In this document: positions 45,358-54,948 of the stretch, in pieces
How positions within the stretch are numbered: position 1 is the first letter of the stretch
Layout: the number at the start of each line of letters is the position of its first letter
NCBI GenBank assembly: GCA_023266195.1
Contig: JAHFRP010000005.1
Location: 124,001 to 188,000, forward strand
Origin: Sulfuricella sp.
GTDB lineage: Bacteria > Pseudomonadota > Gammaproteobacteria > Burkholderiales > Sulfuricellaceae
DNA length: 64,000 nt
Direction of reading: 5' to 3'
Made by a program: the position numbers and the translations under genes
The notes under the pieces: generated by a model
Seen by the model: only the letters and a program-made list of their open reading frames with translations
Told to the model about the DNA's origin: nothing
The model's database searches: none

Positions 45358-46190
45358 TTCCCGCCGTTTTCCCCGCCCCGGCCAAGCTGAACCTGTTTCT
45401 CCATGTGGTGGGGCGGCGGCCGGACGGCTACCATCTGCTGCAAACCGTGTTCCGCTTCGTGGATTACGGCGACAGCCTTGCCTTCGCCGTCCGCGACGAC
45501 GGCGTGATTCGCAGGCTCAATCCGCTGGCCGGGCTGGACCCGGAACAGGATCTTTGCGTCCGGGCCGCGCGCCTGCTGCAGCGGGAGACCGGATGCAGCA
45601 GGGGCGTGGACATCACGCTGGAAAAACGCTTGCCGATGGGCGGCGGCCTGGGCGGCGGCAGTTCCGACGCCGCGACCACGCTGCTGGCGCTGAACCGCTT
45701 GTGGAATCTCGATCTGGGCCGTTCCGCCTTGCAGGAAATGGGGCTGCGCCTGGGCGCGGACGTGCCGGTGTTCGTGTTCGGCGAGAGCGCTTTCGCCGAG
45801 GGGGTGGGCGAGGAACTTCGGCCGGTGAAGCTGCCCGATGCCTGGTACGTGGTTTTGGTGCCGCCGGTGGCGGTGCCGACGGCGGAAATTTTTGCAGCCG
45901 GGGAATTGACAAGAGATACGAAACCCATCAAAATACTGCACTTTTCAACGGGCTGCGGGCGCAACGACCTGGAGCCCGTGGTGTGCCGGAAGTACCCGCA
46001 AGTGGCTGAGTGCCTGGCTTGGCTGAAGCAGTTCGGCGATGCCAGGATGAGCGGTTCGGGCGCCTGCGTTTTTGCCGGGTTCGCCAGCGAGGACGAGGCG
46101 CGCGGGGTTTTCTCCCGCACGCCGGCCGAGTTGGCGGGGTTTGTGGCGAAGGGGCTGCACCGGCATCCGTTGCACGATTTTGCGAGTTAA
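45354..46190 (+). CDS. ispE: 4-diphosphocytidyl-2-C-methyl-D-erythritol kinase
   Basis: 278 residues, GTG start overlapping the lolB stop. GHMP kinase motifs: [22 protein letters not shown] loop [14 protein letters not shown], and [12 protein letters not shown]. Fourth step of the MEP isoprenoid pathway. Confidence 0.96.
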   Translation: MIPAVFPAPAKLNLFLHVVGRRPDGYHLLQTVFRFVDYGDSLAFAVRDDGVIRRLNPLAGLDPEQDLCVRAARLLQRETGCSRGVDITLEKRLPMGGGLGGGSSDAATTLLALNRLWNLDLGRSALQEMGLRLGADVPVFVFGESAFAEGVGEELRPVKLPDAWYVVLVPPVAVPTAEIFAAGELTRDTKPIKILHFSTGCGRNDLEPVVCRKYPQVAECLAWLKQFGDARMSGSGACVFAGFASEDEARGVFSRTPAELAGFVAKGLHRHPLHDFAS

Positions 46191-46194
46191 TCAT

Positions 46195-46269
46195 TGGGGA
46201 GTCGCCAAGTGGTAAGGCACCGGATTTTGATTCCGGCATTCGTAGGTTCGATCCCTACCTCCCCAGCCA
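46195..46269 (+). tRNA. tRNA-Gln (anticodon TTG)
   Basis: 75 bases including encoded CCA. Acceptor TGGGGAG/CTCCCCA, anticodon loop TTTTGAT, T arm TAGGTTCGATCCCTA. Canonical position between ispE and prs. Confidence 0.97.
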
Positions 46270-46331
46270 GTTGTATCAAAACCGGTAGGGACGGCGCGCG
46301 CCGTCCCTATCTTTGTTTTTAAGGGCGCATC

Positions 46332-47282
46332 ATGGCATACGGCAGCATGATGGTTTTCACCGGCAACGCCAATCCGCGGCTTGCCGAGGACGTGGTGAAA
46401 CATCTCAATTTGCGCCTCGGGCGCGCGGTGGTCGGCCGTTTCAGCGACGGCGAGGTGATGGTCGAGATCCTCGAGAACGTGCGCGGCAAGGACGTTTTCG
46501 TGCTGCAATCCACCTGTACCCCGACCAACGACACCCTGATGGAAGTCCTGGTGATGGTGGATGCGCTCAAGCGCTCCTCCGCCGGGCGCATCACCGCCGC
46601 CATCCCCTACCTGGGCTATGCGCGCCAGGATCGCCGGCCGCGCTCGGCGCGCGTCGCCATCACCGCCAAGGTGGTGGCCAACATGCTCACCAGCGCCGGG
46701 GTGGATCGCCTGCTGACGATGGATTTGCATGCCGACCAGATTCAGGGCTTTTTCGACATTCCGGTGGACAACGTCTACGCCGCCCCGATCCTGCTGGGCG
46801 ACGTGTGGAAGCAGCACTACGAGAACCTGATCGTGGTGTCGCCGGACGTCGGCGGCGTGGTGCGCGCCCGCGCGCTGGCCAAGCGCCTCGACGTCGATCT
46901 GGCAATCATCGACAAGCGCCGCCCCAAGCCCAATGTGGCCAAGGTGATGCACATCATCGGCGACGTCAAGGGCCGCACCTGCGTGCTGATGGACGACCTG
47001 GTGGACACCGCCAATACGCTGTGCGAAGCGGCTGCCGCATTGAAAGCGCATGGCGCCGAGAAAGTGGTGGCGTACTGTACCCATCCGGTGCTGTCCGGCC
47101 CGGCGGTGGAGCGCATCGAGAAGTCCCACCTCGACGAACTGGTGGTGACCGATACCATCCCGCTGCGCGACGAGGCGAAGAATTGCGGCCGCATCCGCCA
47201 GCTTTCGGTGGCGGAACTGCTGGCCGAGACCATGCGCCGGATCAGCGACGAGGATTCGGTCAGTTCGCTGTTCATGGAGTAA
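46332..47282 (+). CDS. prs: Ribose-phosphate pyrophosphokinase
   Basis: 316 residues, full length. [20 protein letters not shown], flexible loop [18 protein letters not shown], and PRPP loop [12 protein letters not shown]. It makes PRPP from ribose 5-phosphate and ATP for nucleotide, His and Trp synthesis. Confidence 0.97.
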   Translation: MAYGSMMVFTGNANPRLAEDVVKHLNLRLGRAVVGRFSDGEVMVEILENVRGKDVFVLQSTCTPTNDTLMEVLVMVDALKRSSAGRITAAIPYLGYARQDRRPRSARVAITAKVVANMLTSAGVDRLLTMDLHADQIQGFFDIPVDNVYAAPILLGDVWKQHYENLIVVSPDVGGVVRARALAKRLDVDLAIIDKRRPKPNVAKVMHIIGDVKGRTCVLMDDLVDTANTLCEAAAALKAHGAEKVVAYCTHPVLSGPAVERIEKSHLDELVVTDTIPLRDEAKNCGRIRQLSVAELLAETMRRISDEDSVSSLFME

Positions 47283-47369
47283 AGATTTTGCAGGGGCGGC
47301 TCTTGCCGCTCTTGCGCAAACCGGATGCTGCCTGGTCGCGGGCGGCATTCTCACTTTAGGAGTTTCACT

Positions 47370-47975
47370 ATGAAAATCGAAATCAGCGCAACCCCGCGCA
47401 CGATCCAGGGAACGGGTGCGAGCCGCCGCCTGCGTCGCACGGGCCGCATTCCCGGTGTGATCTATGGCGGCGGCAAGGATGCCGCGGCAATCGAACTGGA
47501 TCACAAGACCATGTTCTACCAGCTCAAGAGCGAGGCTTTTCATGCTTCGATCCTGACGCTCGAACTGGATGGCGCCAAGGAACAGGTGCTGCTGCGCGAT
47601 TACCAGATGCACCCCTTCAAGCCGTTGGTGATGCACGTCGATTTCCAGCGCGTCGATCCGAACGCCAAGGTTCACATGAAGGTACCGCTGCACTTCGTCA
47701 ATGCCGATGTCGCGCCCGGCGTGAAGCTTTCCCACGGCATCGTCAGCCATATCGTCACCGAAGTGGACGTGGCCTGCCTGCCGACCGATCTGCCCGAATT
47801 CATCGAAGTGGACCTGGCCAACCTGGCCGCCGGCCACTCGGTACACCTGTCCGAGCTGACGCTGCCCAAGGGCGTCGAGCTGGTCGCGCTGACCAAGGGT
47901 GAAGATCAGGGCGTGGCGACCATCACTATCCCGCGCGGCGCCATCGAAGCGGCAGCTGCCGAGGCTCAGGTGTAA
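47370..47975 (+). CDS. rplY: 50S ribosomal protein L25 (Ctc form)
   Basis: 201 residues: N-terminal L25 domain ([20 protein letters not shown]) plus the C-terminal TL5/Ctc beta domain. Binds 5S rRNA. ATG 47370 with AGGAG eight bases upstream; the frame is open 15 codons earlier without a ribosome site. Confidence 0.95.
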   Translation: MKIEISATPRTIQGTGASRRLRRTGRIPGVIYGGGKDAAAIELDHKTMFYQLKSEAFHASILTLELDGAKEQVLLRDYQMHPFKPLVMHVDFQRVDPNAKVHMKVPLHFVNADVAPGVKLSHGIVSHIVTEVDVACLPTDLPEFIEVDLANLAAGHSVHLSELTLPKGVELVALTKGEDQGVATITIPRGAIEAAAAEAQV

Positions 47976-48000
47976 CGGCCTTTTCCAGCAGACAGCTGCA

Positions 48001-48032
48001 AGCCCGTCGAGCATGCTTGACGGGCTTTTTTT
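48001..48032 (+). terminator. Rho-independent terminator after rplY
   Basis: AGCCCGTC / GACGGGCT, 8-bp stem with a 10-base loop, then a T7 run; 25 bases after the rplY stop and 15 bases before the pth start. Confidence 0.88.
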
Positions 48033-48046
48033 ATGGTGGGGAAAAA

Positions 48047-48640
48047 ATGACGACAGGAATCCGGCTTATCGTCGGTCTGGGCAATCCGGGGCGGGAATAC
48101 GCCGCCACCCGGCACAACGCCGGTTTCTGGTGGGTGGACGCAGTGGCGGCGGAAAAATCCGTGGCTCTCAGGCCGGAAAAAAAATTCCATGGCGCAGCGG
48201 CACGGGTCACCCTCAATACCCGCGAAGTCTGGCTGCTTCAGCCGGAAACCTTCATGAACGCGAGCGGCCGGGCGGTCGGCGCGCTGGCCGGATTTTACAA
48301 GGTCATGCCGGAGGAAATCCTGGTGGTGCATGACGAGCTCGACTTGCCGCCGGGCACGGTGCGGCTGAAAAAAGGCGGCGGCCACGGTGGCCATAACGGC
48401 CTGAAGGACATCGTCGCCCATCTTGGCACGCCGGAATTCTGGCGCCTGCGGCTGGGCATCGGCCACCCTGGCACTCGCGACGCAGTGGTGAACTTCGTGC
48501 TTAACGCGCCGCAGCGCGCGGAACAGGAATTGATCGAGTCCGCCATCCACGGCAGCCTCGCCGCACTGCCGCAACTGCTGTCCGGGGATTTTGCCGCAGC
48601 GATGATCAAGCTGCACACCAAGGAGAAGGCGAAACCGTAA
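48047..48640 (+). CDS. pth: Peptidyl-tRNA hydrolase
   Basis: 197 residues. [20 protein letters not shown] with catalytic His, the FMNASG motif and [27 protein letters not shown]. Recycles peptidyl-tRNA. ATG 48047; GGTGGGG serves as ribosome site. Confidence 0.97.
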   Translation: MTTGIRLIVGLGNPGREYAATRHNAGFWWVDAVAAEKSVALRPEKKFHGAAARVTLNTREVWLLQPETFMNASGRAVGALAGFYKVMPEEILVVHDELDLPPGTVRLKKGGGHGGHNGLKDIVAHLGTPEFWRLRLGIGHPGTRDAVVNFVLNAPQRAEQELIESAIHGSLAALPQLLSGDFAAAMIKLHTKEKAKP

Positions 48641-48712
48641 CGGTGCTTTTTGCGCCGTAAAACCGCCTGAGATACGGGCCAGACGATCTCATGCAGGCAT
48701 CGTCGATGCCGG

Positions 48713-48732
48713 ATTCCCGCCTGCGCGGGAAT
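48713..48732. repeat. Short palindromic repeat (REP/dRS3-like)
   Basis: ATTCCCGC-CTGC-GCGGGAAT, 8-bp arms, of the ATTCCC-N8-GGGAAT type found scattered in many beta- and gammaproteobacteria. It lies in the region between pth and the HDOD gene. Confidence 0.7.
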
Positions 48733-48849
48733 GAGTGCACAAAGATTTGGTGGCCGCCGCTATTAAGCATCTCTGAACGACATTCGCCTGCCTGGAATTC
48801 GCAACAATGGCTTGACAGGCCGTCGGCGGATGACGTTATCGGGGAGACT

Positions 48850-48879
48850 TTGGAGTCGGTCCCGGTATTCCGGTATGAT
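48850..48879 (+). promoter_or_regulatory. Candidate promoter of the HDOD gene
   Basis: -35 TTGGAG (48850-48855), 18-base spacer, -10 TATGAT (48874-48879). It would place the transcript start near 48886, which excludes upstream start codons and supports TTG 48928. Confidence 0.5.
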
Positions 48880-48927
48880 CTTGGAAAAGACCCTTCCGCC
48901 AGAAGGATTGCATCGGAGAAGAGATAC

Positions 48928-49770
48928 TTGACCACACTGATTCCCACCGAGGCCGCCGAGAAAGTCATCAACAGCATCAGGATTCCGCCGCGCCCGACCG
49001 TTATCGGCGAACTGTTGCGGGAGCGCAGCCACTCGAATCCGGACCTGCGCAAAATCGCCCAGCTGATCGCAAAGGACATTGCCTTGTCGGCGGCGATGCT
49101 GAAGACGGTCAACTCGCCTTTTTTCGGGCTGCGCCACAAGATCGATTCGCCCCAGCAGGCGGTGATGGTGCTCGGCCTGAGCAACGTAGCCAACGTCATC
49201 ACGGCCCTGTCGCTCAAAAACGCCATCGGCAAGCAGATCCGCCTGGAGCGTTTTTGGGACAGCGCCGAACGGGTCGCGGACATCTGCGCCTTCATCGCCG
49301 GACGGGTGCCCGACATCTCCCGTGACATGGCCTATATGTTCGGATTGTTTCACGATTGCGGGATCCCGTTGCTGATGCAGAAATTTCCCGACTACCTTGA
49401 AACCCTGAAACTGGCCAATGCGGAGGCCGTCAGGTCTTTCACCTCCATCGAAGACGAACGCTACGCCACCAATCACGCCACCTTGGGCTATTTGCTGGCG
49501 AGGGGCTGGGCCTTGGCCGACGACATCTGCGAGGCGATTCTCAACCACCATGACCTATCCGTCCTGACTTCGCCCGATGCCCTGCCCGGAGCCACTCGCG
49601 GCCTGATTGCAGTGGTCCGGGTTGCGGAGCATATTGCCGATGCGGATCGGATGCGCGACGACCCCTCCTGGGAGTGTACGGGCTACCTGGCGATGGAGCA
49701 TCTGGGCCTGTCCGAGGAGGAGGTGGGCGACATCAATGACGACCTGGTTCGCCAGCGGCGCGCAGAATAA
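48928..49770 (+). CDS. HDOD-domain signalling protein
   Basis: 280 residues from TTG 48928 (GGAG nine bases upstream). The frame is open from 48691 but that part crosses a palindromic repeat and the promoter. HDOD domain over most of the length (IPPRPTVIGELLRERSHSNPDLRKIAQLIAKDIALSAAMLKTVNSPFFGL; FGLFHDCGIPLLMQKFPDYLE). Metal-binding HD residues are only partly present, as in other HDOD proteins, so it is probably not a phosphodiesterase. Directly upstream of a GGDEF-EAL gene. Confidence 0.88.
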   Translation: MTTLIPTEAAEKVINSIRIPPRPTVIGELLRERSHSNPDLRKIAQLIAKDIALSAAMLKTVNSPFFGLRHKIDSPQQAVMVLGLSNVANVITALSLKNAIGKQIRLERFWDSAERVADICAFIAGRVPDISRDMAYMFGLFHDCGIPLLMQKFPDYLETLKLANAEAVRSFTSIEDERYATNHATLGYLLARGWALADDICEAILNHHDLSVLTSPDALPGATRGLIAVVRVAEHIADADRMRDDPSWECTGYLAMEHLGLSEEEVGDINDDLVRQRRAE

Positions 49771-49929
49771 GCCGGAGCGATCTTGCCGCCAGGTGGTGCG
49801 GCTGATTGAAGCTGGGATATGGCTGCGATGCGCCGTGTTCCGGCATCCGGCCAAAAATTGGGCTTGTCACGGTTCCCGCTTCAAGCCCATGATGGCGAAA
49901 ACATCATCCCAGAGCAGCCGCCACGCCAT

Positions 49930-52900
49930 ATGCCGTTAACTTCGGGTTGGAAGTATACGCTTGAGGTCCGCCTCATGCTGATCCTTTTGTCGTTGCTACT
50001 TGTGCCGACGCTAATCGTGGCGTGGTTCGGCTACGGCTATTCGATTGGGAGCATCAGAGCCGAGCGGATGAAGGATGTCGGCCGCATCGCCGATGCCAGG
50101 CATGAAGAGCTGAAAATGGTGTTCAACCGGGCGATAGGCCGGTCGAATGCCTTTCTGGCTGACATGCTCAACCGCTGCGGCAAGGCTTCTATCGATCCTG
50201 ATTGTGCCGAGGAGGCGCTGCGCGCTTTTGTCCATAGCGAGGATGCGCTCGGGGCGCTCATCCGCCGCCCCGGCGGGTATGACCTGGCGGCCGGGGACGT
50301 TTCGTTTCGGGCCGATGGGATGAAGTTCCGGCCCGGCCAGCTTGCGCAATTTTCAAAGTGGGCGGCCGGCGCCGAGCGAACCTACTTCATTCTTGCCGAG
50401 GATATCCATGCCGGGGTCCAACTGGCGGTGAGTTATCCGATCGGGATAATTCAGCCCGTATTCGTATCGCATCCCGACCTCGGCAATTCCGGCGAGACAT
50501 TTCTTGCCGATGGTGAAGGTTTTTTTATTACCCGCGCGAGGTACCCGGCGGAGCAAGGGCACAGCCATCCCATCTCCGCGGTGCCGATGCTGCGCTGTCT
50601 GACTCCCGAGAGCGCCGAGACGCTCGATCTCGATTATCGGGATGTGCCGATCATCCACGGCTTTCGCTTCGTTCCCGAGATCGGCGGCGGCTGCATCATG
50701 GCGCATGTCGATCAAGCCGAGGCTTTCGCCCCGCTGGCAGCGCTGAAACGGCAATTCGCCGCCGCCGCTCTGATCTTCAGTCTGCTGGCCGTCCTTACGG
50801 CTAGGTTGCTCGCAAGGTGGATGGTTCGGCCCATCACCCGTTTGACCGACGTCGTCCGCGACATTGCCGCGGGAAACCTCGCGGTGCGCGCGGTACCGGA
50901 GGGAGGTAACGAAATGGCGCGGCTGGCGGCCTCATTCAATGCCATGACCGACCAGCTGGAATCGATTCATGCCGAACTGGAACAGCGGGTGGAGGCGCGA
51001 ACCCGTGAACTGCAAGCCAAGGACGCGCAGCTGCGGGAAGCGCTGTCCATGAACCGGAATATCCTCATGACATCGGCTGTGGGTGTCGCCGCCTATCGGC
51101 AGGACGGCCAATGCGTGATGGCCAATCCTGCGTTTGGCGATACGGTGGGCGGCACGGAAGGCCAGATGCTGAGCCAGAACTTCCGACAGATGCGGTCCTG
51201 GCAGGAATCCGGATTGCTGGAATCGGCGGAGAGCGTGCTGGCCAACGGCCTGAAGGCGGAGCGCGAGGTCGAACTGACCACTACCTTTGGTCGCCATCTT
51301 TGGCTGCATTGCCGGTTGTCGCGTTTCATCAGCCAGGGCGAGCCGCATCTATTGTTGATGATTCACGATATCACGGTAGAGAAACAAGCCAAGGAAGCTC
51401 TGTCGGAACGCGAGCGCGAATTCCGCACGCTGGCGGAGAATGTGCCGGACAACATCATCCGCTGCGACCGCGAGGGCCGCGTCCTCTACCTCAACCCGGC
51501 TCTGGAGCGCACGCTTGGATGCTGCGCCGGCGACATGGCCGGCAAGAACGCCGGTGACGACCCCGAAGGGCGATATTTCGAGCTGGCTCAGGCGATGCGG
51601 CGGGTGGCTGCCACCGGGGTGCCCGGCGATTTCGAGCAGGTCGTCCCCGGGCCGGACGGCGAGCCCCATTACCACGCGATCCGCATCGTCGCCGAGCGTG
51701 GCCCGGATGGCGCACCCGTCGGCGCGCTGGCGGTGGGGCGCGACATCACCCAGCAGAGAACGACCGAGGAGGCGTTGCGTCTCGCCGCCAGCGTGTTCCA
51801 CAGCTCGTCGGAAGGGGTATTGGTCACCGACGCGGACGGCACGATACTCTCGGTTAACCCCGCCTTCATCGAGATCACCGGCTACAGCGAGGCCGAGGCG
51901 CTGGGGCTAAAACCCAGCCTGTTGCGCTCCGATCGTCATGGGCCGGACTTCTACCGTGCGATGTGGGATACCCTGACCACGGAGGGGCACTGGCAGGGGG
52001 AAATCTGGAACCGTCGCAAGGGCGGTGAGGCCTATCTGGAATGGTTGACCATCAACCGCATCGACGACTTTGCCGGCAACGCCGTGCGTTACGTCTCGGT
52101 GTTCCACGACATCACCGAGCTGCGGCGCAAGGACGAGCGCATCCGCCATCTCGCGTTCCACGATGCCCTCACCGGCCTACCCAACCGCGCCCTGATGCAG
52201 GATCGTCTGCGGCATGCCCTCGAACGGGCCAAACGCGAGGGTGCTCGGTTGTCGGTGACGTTCATCGACCTGGATCATTTCAAGGCCGTCAACGACGGGC
52301 TTGGCCACGATGTCGGCGACATGCTGCTGCAAGAGGTGGCACAACGGATCAGGAGCCGGGCGCGCGAAATGGATACCGTGGCGCGCATCGGCGGTGACGA
52401 GTTCGTCGTGCTGATGGAGGAACTGGACAAAGCCGGAGATTGCGTTTGCCTGGCGCAGGCACTCATCGACGAAATTTCGCGGCCGATGGAATTGCGCGGA
52501 CATGTCGTGCAAGTCGGCGCCACGATGGGCATGGCCTTTTTCCCCGAGGACGGGGGTGATTCGCTGGAATTGATGAAGTGCGCCGATATGGCCATGTACG
52601 CCGCCAAGGCGGCTGGGCGCAACACTTACCGCTTCTTTCGGCAGGAGATGCTGGATCAGACCAGCCAGCGCTTGGCGATGGGGGCGGATCTGCGCCGCGC
52701 CATCGCGCGTCGTGAGCTGGAATTGCACTATCAGCCCAAGGTGGCACTGCGATCGACGGGCAAGCCGCTGGGTGTCGAGGCGCTTGTGCGCTGGCGCCAC
52801 CCGGTACGCGGGCTGTTGCCGCCGAGCGAATTCATCTTTCTGGCGGAGGAGACCGGCCTCATCATCGACCTGGGGGAATGGGTGCTCGACGAGGTTTGTC

Positions 52901-53436
52901 GCCAGGCGGCGGAATGGCAGTCCCACGGCCTGGAAACCAAGATCGCAATCAATGTGTCGGCCAAGGAGTTGGACGAGGGCGACTTGGCGGAACGCATTGC
53001 CGCGTTGACGGCTAGCCATGGAATCTCTCCATCCGTTCTGGAGATCGAACTCACCGAAAGTGCCGTCATGGCAAACCCGGAAAATGCGGCCGGGTTGTTC
53101 GCCCGCTTGCGGAGGATGGGGGTCACCGTGGCGGTGGACGATTTCGGCACGGGATATTCCAGCCTCGCCTACCTGCGATGTCTGCCTATCGATGTCCTCA
53201 AAATCGACCGTACGTTCGTCATGGATGCGGATCGCAACGAGGAGGACGCGCAAATCGTGAAGACCATCGTCGCCCTGGGGCAAATGCTCAAACTGACAGT
53301 GGTGGCGGAAGGCATAGAAACCACGGGCCAGGCGGAGCTCCTGACGTCGTTCGGCTGCGATAGCGCCCAGGGTTTCCTGTTCTCGCGGCCACTGCCGGCA
53401 AGGGAAGTCGAGGAATGGCTGGTCGGCCAGAAATAG
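49930..53436 (+). CDS. Membrane-bound GGDEF-EAL c-di-GMP enzyme with sensor and PAS domains
   Basis: 1168 residues from ATG 49930; the frame extends to 49819 but the extra 37 residues look unstructured. TM1 about 12-33, extracytoplasmic Cache-like sensor, TM2 about 275-297, HAMP 298-350, coiled coil, three PAS domains (about 385-740). GGDEF domain: intact RIGGDEFVV, with an RxxD I-site (REMD) five residues before. EAL domain: VEALVRWRHP, DDFGTGYSSLAYL. Both catalytic signatures are intact, so it may make and degrade c-di-GMP. Together with the HDOD gene it interrupts the usual pth-ychF adjacency. Confidence 0.93.
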   Translation: MPLTSGWKYTLEVRLMLILLSLLLVPTLIVAWFGYGYSIGSIRAERMKDVGRIADARHEELKMVFNRAIGRSNAFLADMLNRCGKASIDPDCAEEALRAFVHSEDALGALIRRPGGYDLAAGDVSFRADGMKFRPGQLAQFSKWAAGAERTYFILAEDIHAGVQLAVSYPIGIIQPVFVSHPDLGNSGETFLADGEGFFITRARYPAEQGHSHPISAVPMLRCLTPESAETLDLDYRDVPIIHGFRFVPEIGGGCIMAHVDQAEAFAPLAALKRQFAAAALIFSLLAVLTARLLARWMVRPITRLTDVVRDIAAGNLAVRAVPEGGNEMARLAASFNAMTDQLESIHAELEQRVEARTRELQAKDAQLREALSMNRNILMTSAVGVAAYRQDGQCVMANPAFGDTVGGTEGQMLSQNFRQMRSWQESGLLESAESVLANGLKAEREVELTTTFGRHLWLHCRLSRFISQGEPHLLLMIHDITVEKQAKEALSEREREFRTLAENVPDNIIRCDREGRVLYLNPALERTLGCCAGDMAGKNAGDDPEGRYFELAQAMRRVAATGVPGDFEQVVPGPDGEPHYHAIRIVAERGPDGAPVGALAVGRDITQQRTTEEALRLAASVFHSSSEGVLVTDADGTILSVNPAFIEITGYSEAEALGLKPSLLRSDRHGPDFYRAMWDTLTTEGHWQGEIWNRRKGGEAYLEWLTINRIDDFAGNAVRYVSVFHDITELRRKDERIRHLAFHDALTGLPNRALMQDRLRHALERAKREGARLSVTFIDLDHFKAVNDGLGHDVGDMLLQEVAQRIRSRAREMDTVARIGGDEFVVLMEELDKAGDCVCLAQALIDEISRPMELRGHVVQVGATMGMAFFPEDGGDSLELMKCADMAMYAAKAAGRNTYRFFRQEMLDQTSQRLAMGADLRRAIARRELELHYQPKVALRSTGKPLGVEALVRWRHPVRGLLPPSEFIFLAEETGLIIDLGEWVLDEVCRQAAEWQSHGLETKIAINVSAKELDEGDLAERIAALTASHGISPSVLEIELTESAVMANPENAAGLFARLRRMGVTVAVDDFGTGYSSLAYLRCLPIDVLKIDRTFVMDADRNEEDAQIVKTIVALGQMLKLTVVAEGIETTGQAELLTSFGCDSAQGFLFSRPLPAREVEEWLVGQK

Positions 53437-53527
53437 CGATCTACGGCGGTCTGGAGTCTTGAACCGCTCAATCCAGGCAATCGGGATATTCCGGCAACCG
53501 GCCCGGCCTGCTCTTTGCCGTCGGCCT

Positions 53528-53557
53528 TTGGAGCAAGGTATCCGACAGGGTTATAAT
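53528..53557 (+). promoter_or_regulatory. Promoter of ychF
   Basis: -35 TTGGAG (53528-53533), 18-base spacer, -10 TATAAT (53552-53557). Gives a long leader of about 160 nt that includes the inverted ychF fragment. Confidence 0.6.
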
Positions 53558-53660
53558 AGCCATTTTTCCGAGACAAATCCGATACAAAATCGTTGAGCGC
53601 ACGCCCCGGTTTTGCTGATTTGTTCCCTAACCCTGACCATCGCCGGCATCGTTTCTGGCG

Positions 53661-53705
53661 CGAATCGGGCACTTCCACGATGCCGACGTTCGGCTCGATG
53701 GTGCC
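53661..53705 (-). pseudogene. Short inverted fragment of a diverged ychF gene
   Basis: Read on the minus strand, 44 bases (53704-53661) align with 53830-53873 inside ychF at 37 of 44 positions and would code [14 protein letters not shown]. ychF itself codes [14 protein letters not shown] there. Five of seven differences are third-codon changes, so the fragment derives from a coding copy. Being inverted, it can pair with the ychF message across the ribosome site. Confidence 0.75.
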
Positions 53706-53726
53706 TTGAAATTTAAGGAATAATGC

Positions 53727-54818
53727 ATGAGCCTCCAATGCGGTATCGTCGGTCTGCCCAACGTCGGCAAGTCCACCCTGTTCAACGCCATCACCAGCGC
53801 CGGCATCGCGGCGGAGAACTATCCCTTCTGCACCATCGAGCCCAATGTCGGCATCGTCGAGATTCCCGATCCGCGCATGGAAAGCCTGGTGGAAATCGTC
53901 AAGCCGCAGCGGGTGCAGCACGCGATCATGGAATTCGTCGATATCGCCGGGCTGGTGGCCGGGGCGAGCAAGGGCGAGGGCCTGGGCAACAAGTTTCTGG
54001 CCAACATCCGCGAGACCGACGCCATCGCCCACGTGGTGCGCTGTTTCGAGGACGTCGACGTGGTGCACGTGGCGGGCAGGATCGACCCGCTTTCCGACAT
54101 CGAGGTGATCAATACCGAACTGGCGCTGGCGGACCTGGAGACGGTCGAAAAAGCGGTGCTGCGCACGAGCAAGCTGGCCAAGTCCGGCGACAAGGACGCG
54201 GCGCGCATGATGGCGCTGCTGGAAAAAGTGCGCGCCACCCTGGACCAGGGCCAGCCGGCGCGCAGCATGAATCCGGACAAGGAAGAGGCGGCCCTGCTCA
54301 AGCCGCTGTGCCTGATGACCATGAAGCCCACTATGTACATCGCCAATGTGGACGAGGGCGGCTTCACCGATAACCCCTTCCTGCAACAGGTAGAGCAACT
54401 GGCCGCCCGTGAAGGCGCGCCGGTGGTGGCGATCTGCGCCGCCATCGAGGGCGAGATCGCCGACCTCGACGAAGCCGACAAGAAGGAATTCCTCGCCGAC
54501 ATGGGCCTCGAAGAGCCGGGCCTGAACCGCGTCATCCGTGCCGCCTACAAACTGCTCGGCCTGCAAACCTACTTCACCGCCGGGGTGAAGGAAGTCCGCG
54601 CCTGGACCATCCATATCGGCGACACCGCGCCGCAGGCCGCCGCCGTGATCCACACCGATTTCGAGCGCGGCTTCATTCGCGCCGAAGTGATCGGCTATGA
54701 GGATTTCGTCGCCTGCAAGGGCGAACAGGGTGCGAAAGAGGCCGGCAAAATGCGCCTCGAAGGCAAGGAATACGTGGTGCGCGACGGCGACGTGATGCAT
54801 TTCCGGTTCAACGTCTAG
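53727..54818 (+). CDS. ychF: Redox-regulated ribosome-associated ATPase YchF
   Basis: 363 residues. Obg-family P-loop [12 protein letters not shown], switch [19 protein letters not shown]3 [17 protein letters not shown], atypical G4 (NVDE) giving ATP preference, and C-terminal TGS domain ([37 protein letters not shown]). Usually next to pth; here separated by two signalling genes. Confidence 0.96.
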   Translation: MSLQCGIVGLPNVGKSTLFNAITSAGIAAENYPFCTIEPNVGIVEIPDPRMESLVEIVKPQRVQHAIMEFVDIAGLVAGASKGEGLGNKFLANIRETDAIAHVVRCFEDVDVVHVAGRIDPLSDIEVINTELALADLETVEKAVLRTSKLAKSGDKDAARMMALLEKVRATLDQGQPARSMNPDKEEAALLKPLCLMTMKPTMYIANVDEGGFTDNPFLQQVEQLAAREGAPVVAICAAIEGEIADLDEADKKEFLADMGLEEPGLNRVIRAAYKLLGLQTYFTAGVKEVRAWTIHIGDTAPQAAAVIHTDFERGFIRAEVIGYEDFVACKGEQGAKEAGKMRLEGKEYVVRDGDVMHFRFNV

Positions 54819-54852
54819 ACAGAACTTCGGATCGCGTCGAACTATAGCGAGC

Positions 54853-54886
54853 AAACCCCGTATATCCTTGAGATTGCGGGGTTTTT
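54853..54886 (+). terminator. Rho-independent terminator after ychF
   Basis: AAACCCCG / CGGGGTTT stem with a 16-base loop and a TTTTT tail, 35 bases after the stop codon. Confidence 0.75.
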
Positions 54887-54948
54887 AACTCCATGTTCAT
54901 CGTGATTGATCCGGTGAGAGCCGAGTATAAACCGGTACGATACCCGGT

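Noticed and set aside
46191-48014. Minus-strand open frame of about 600 codons opposite prs and rplY
   Set aside because: Antisense shadow of two certain genes.
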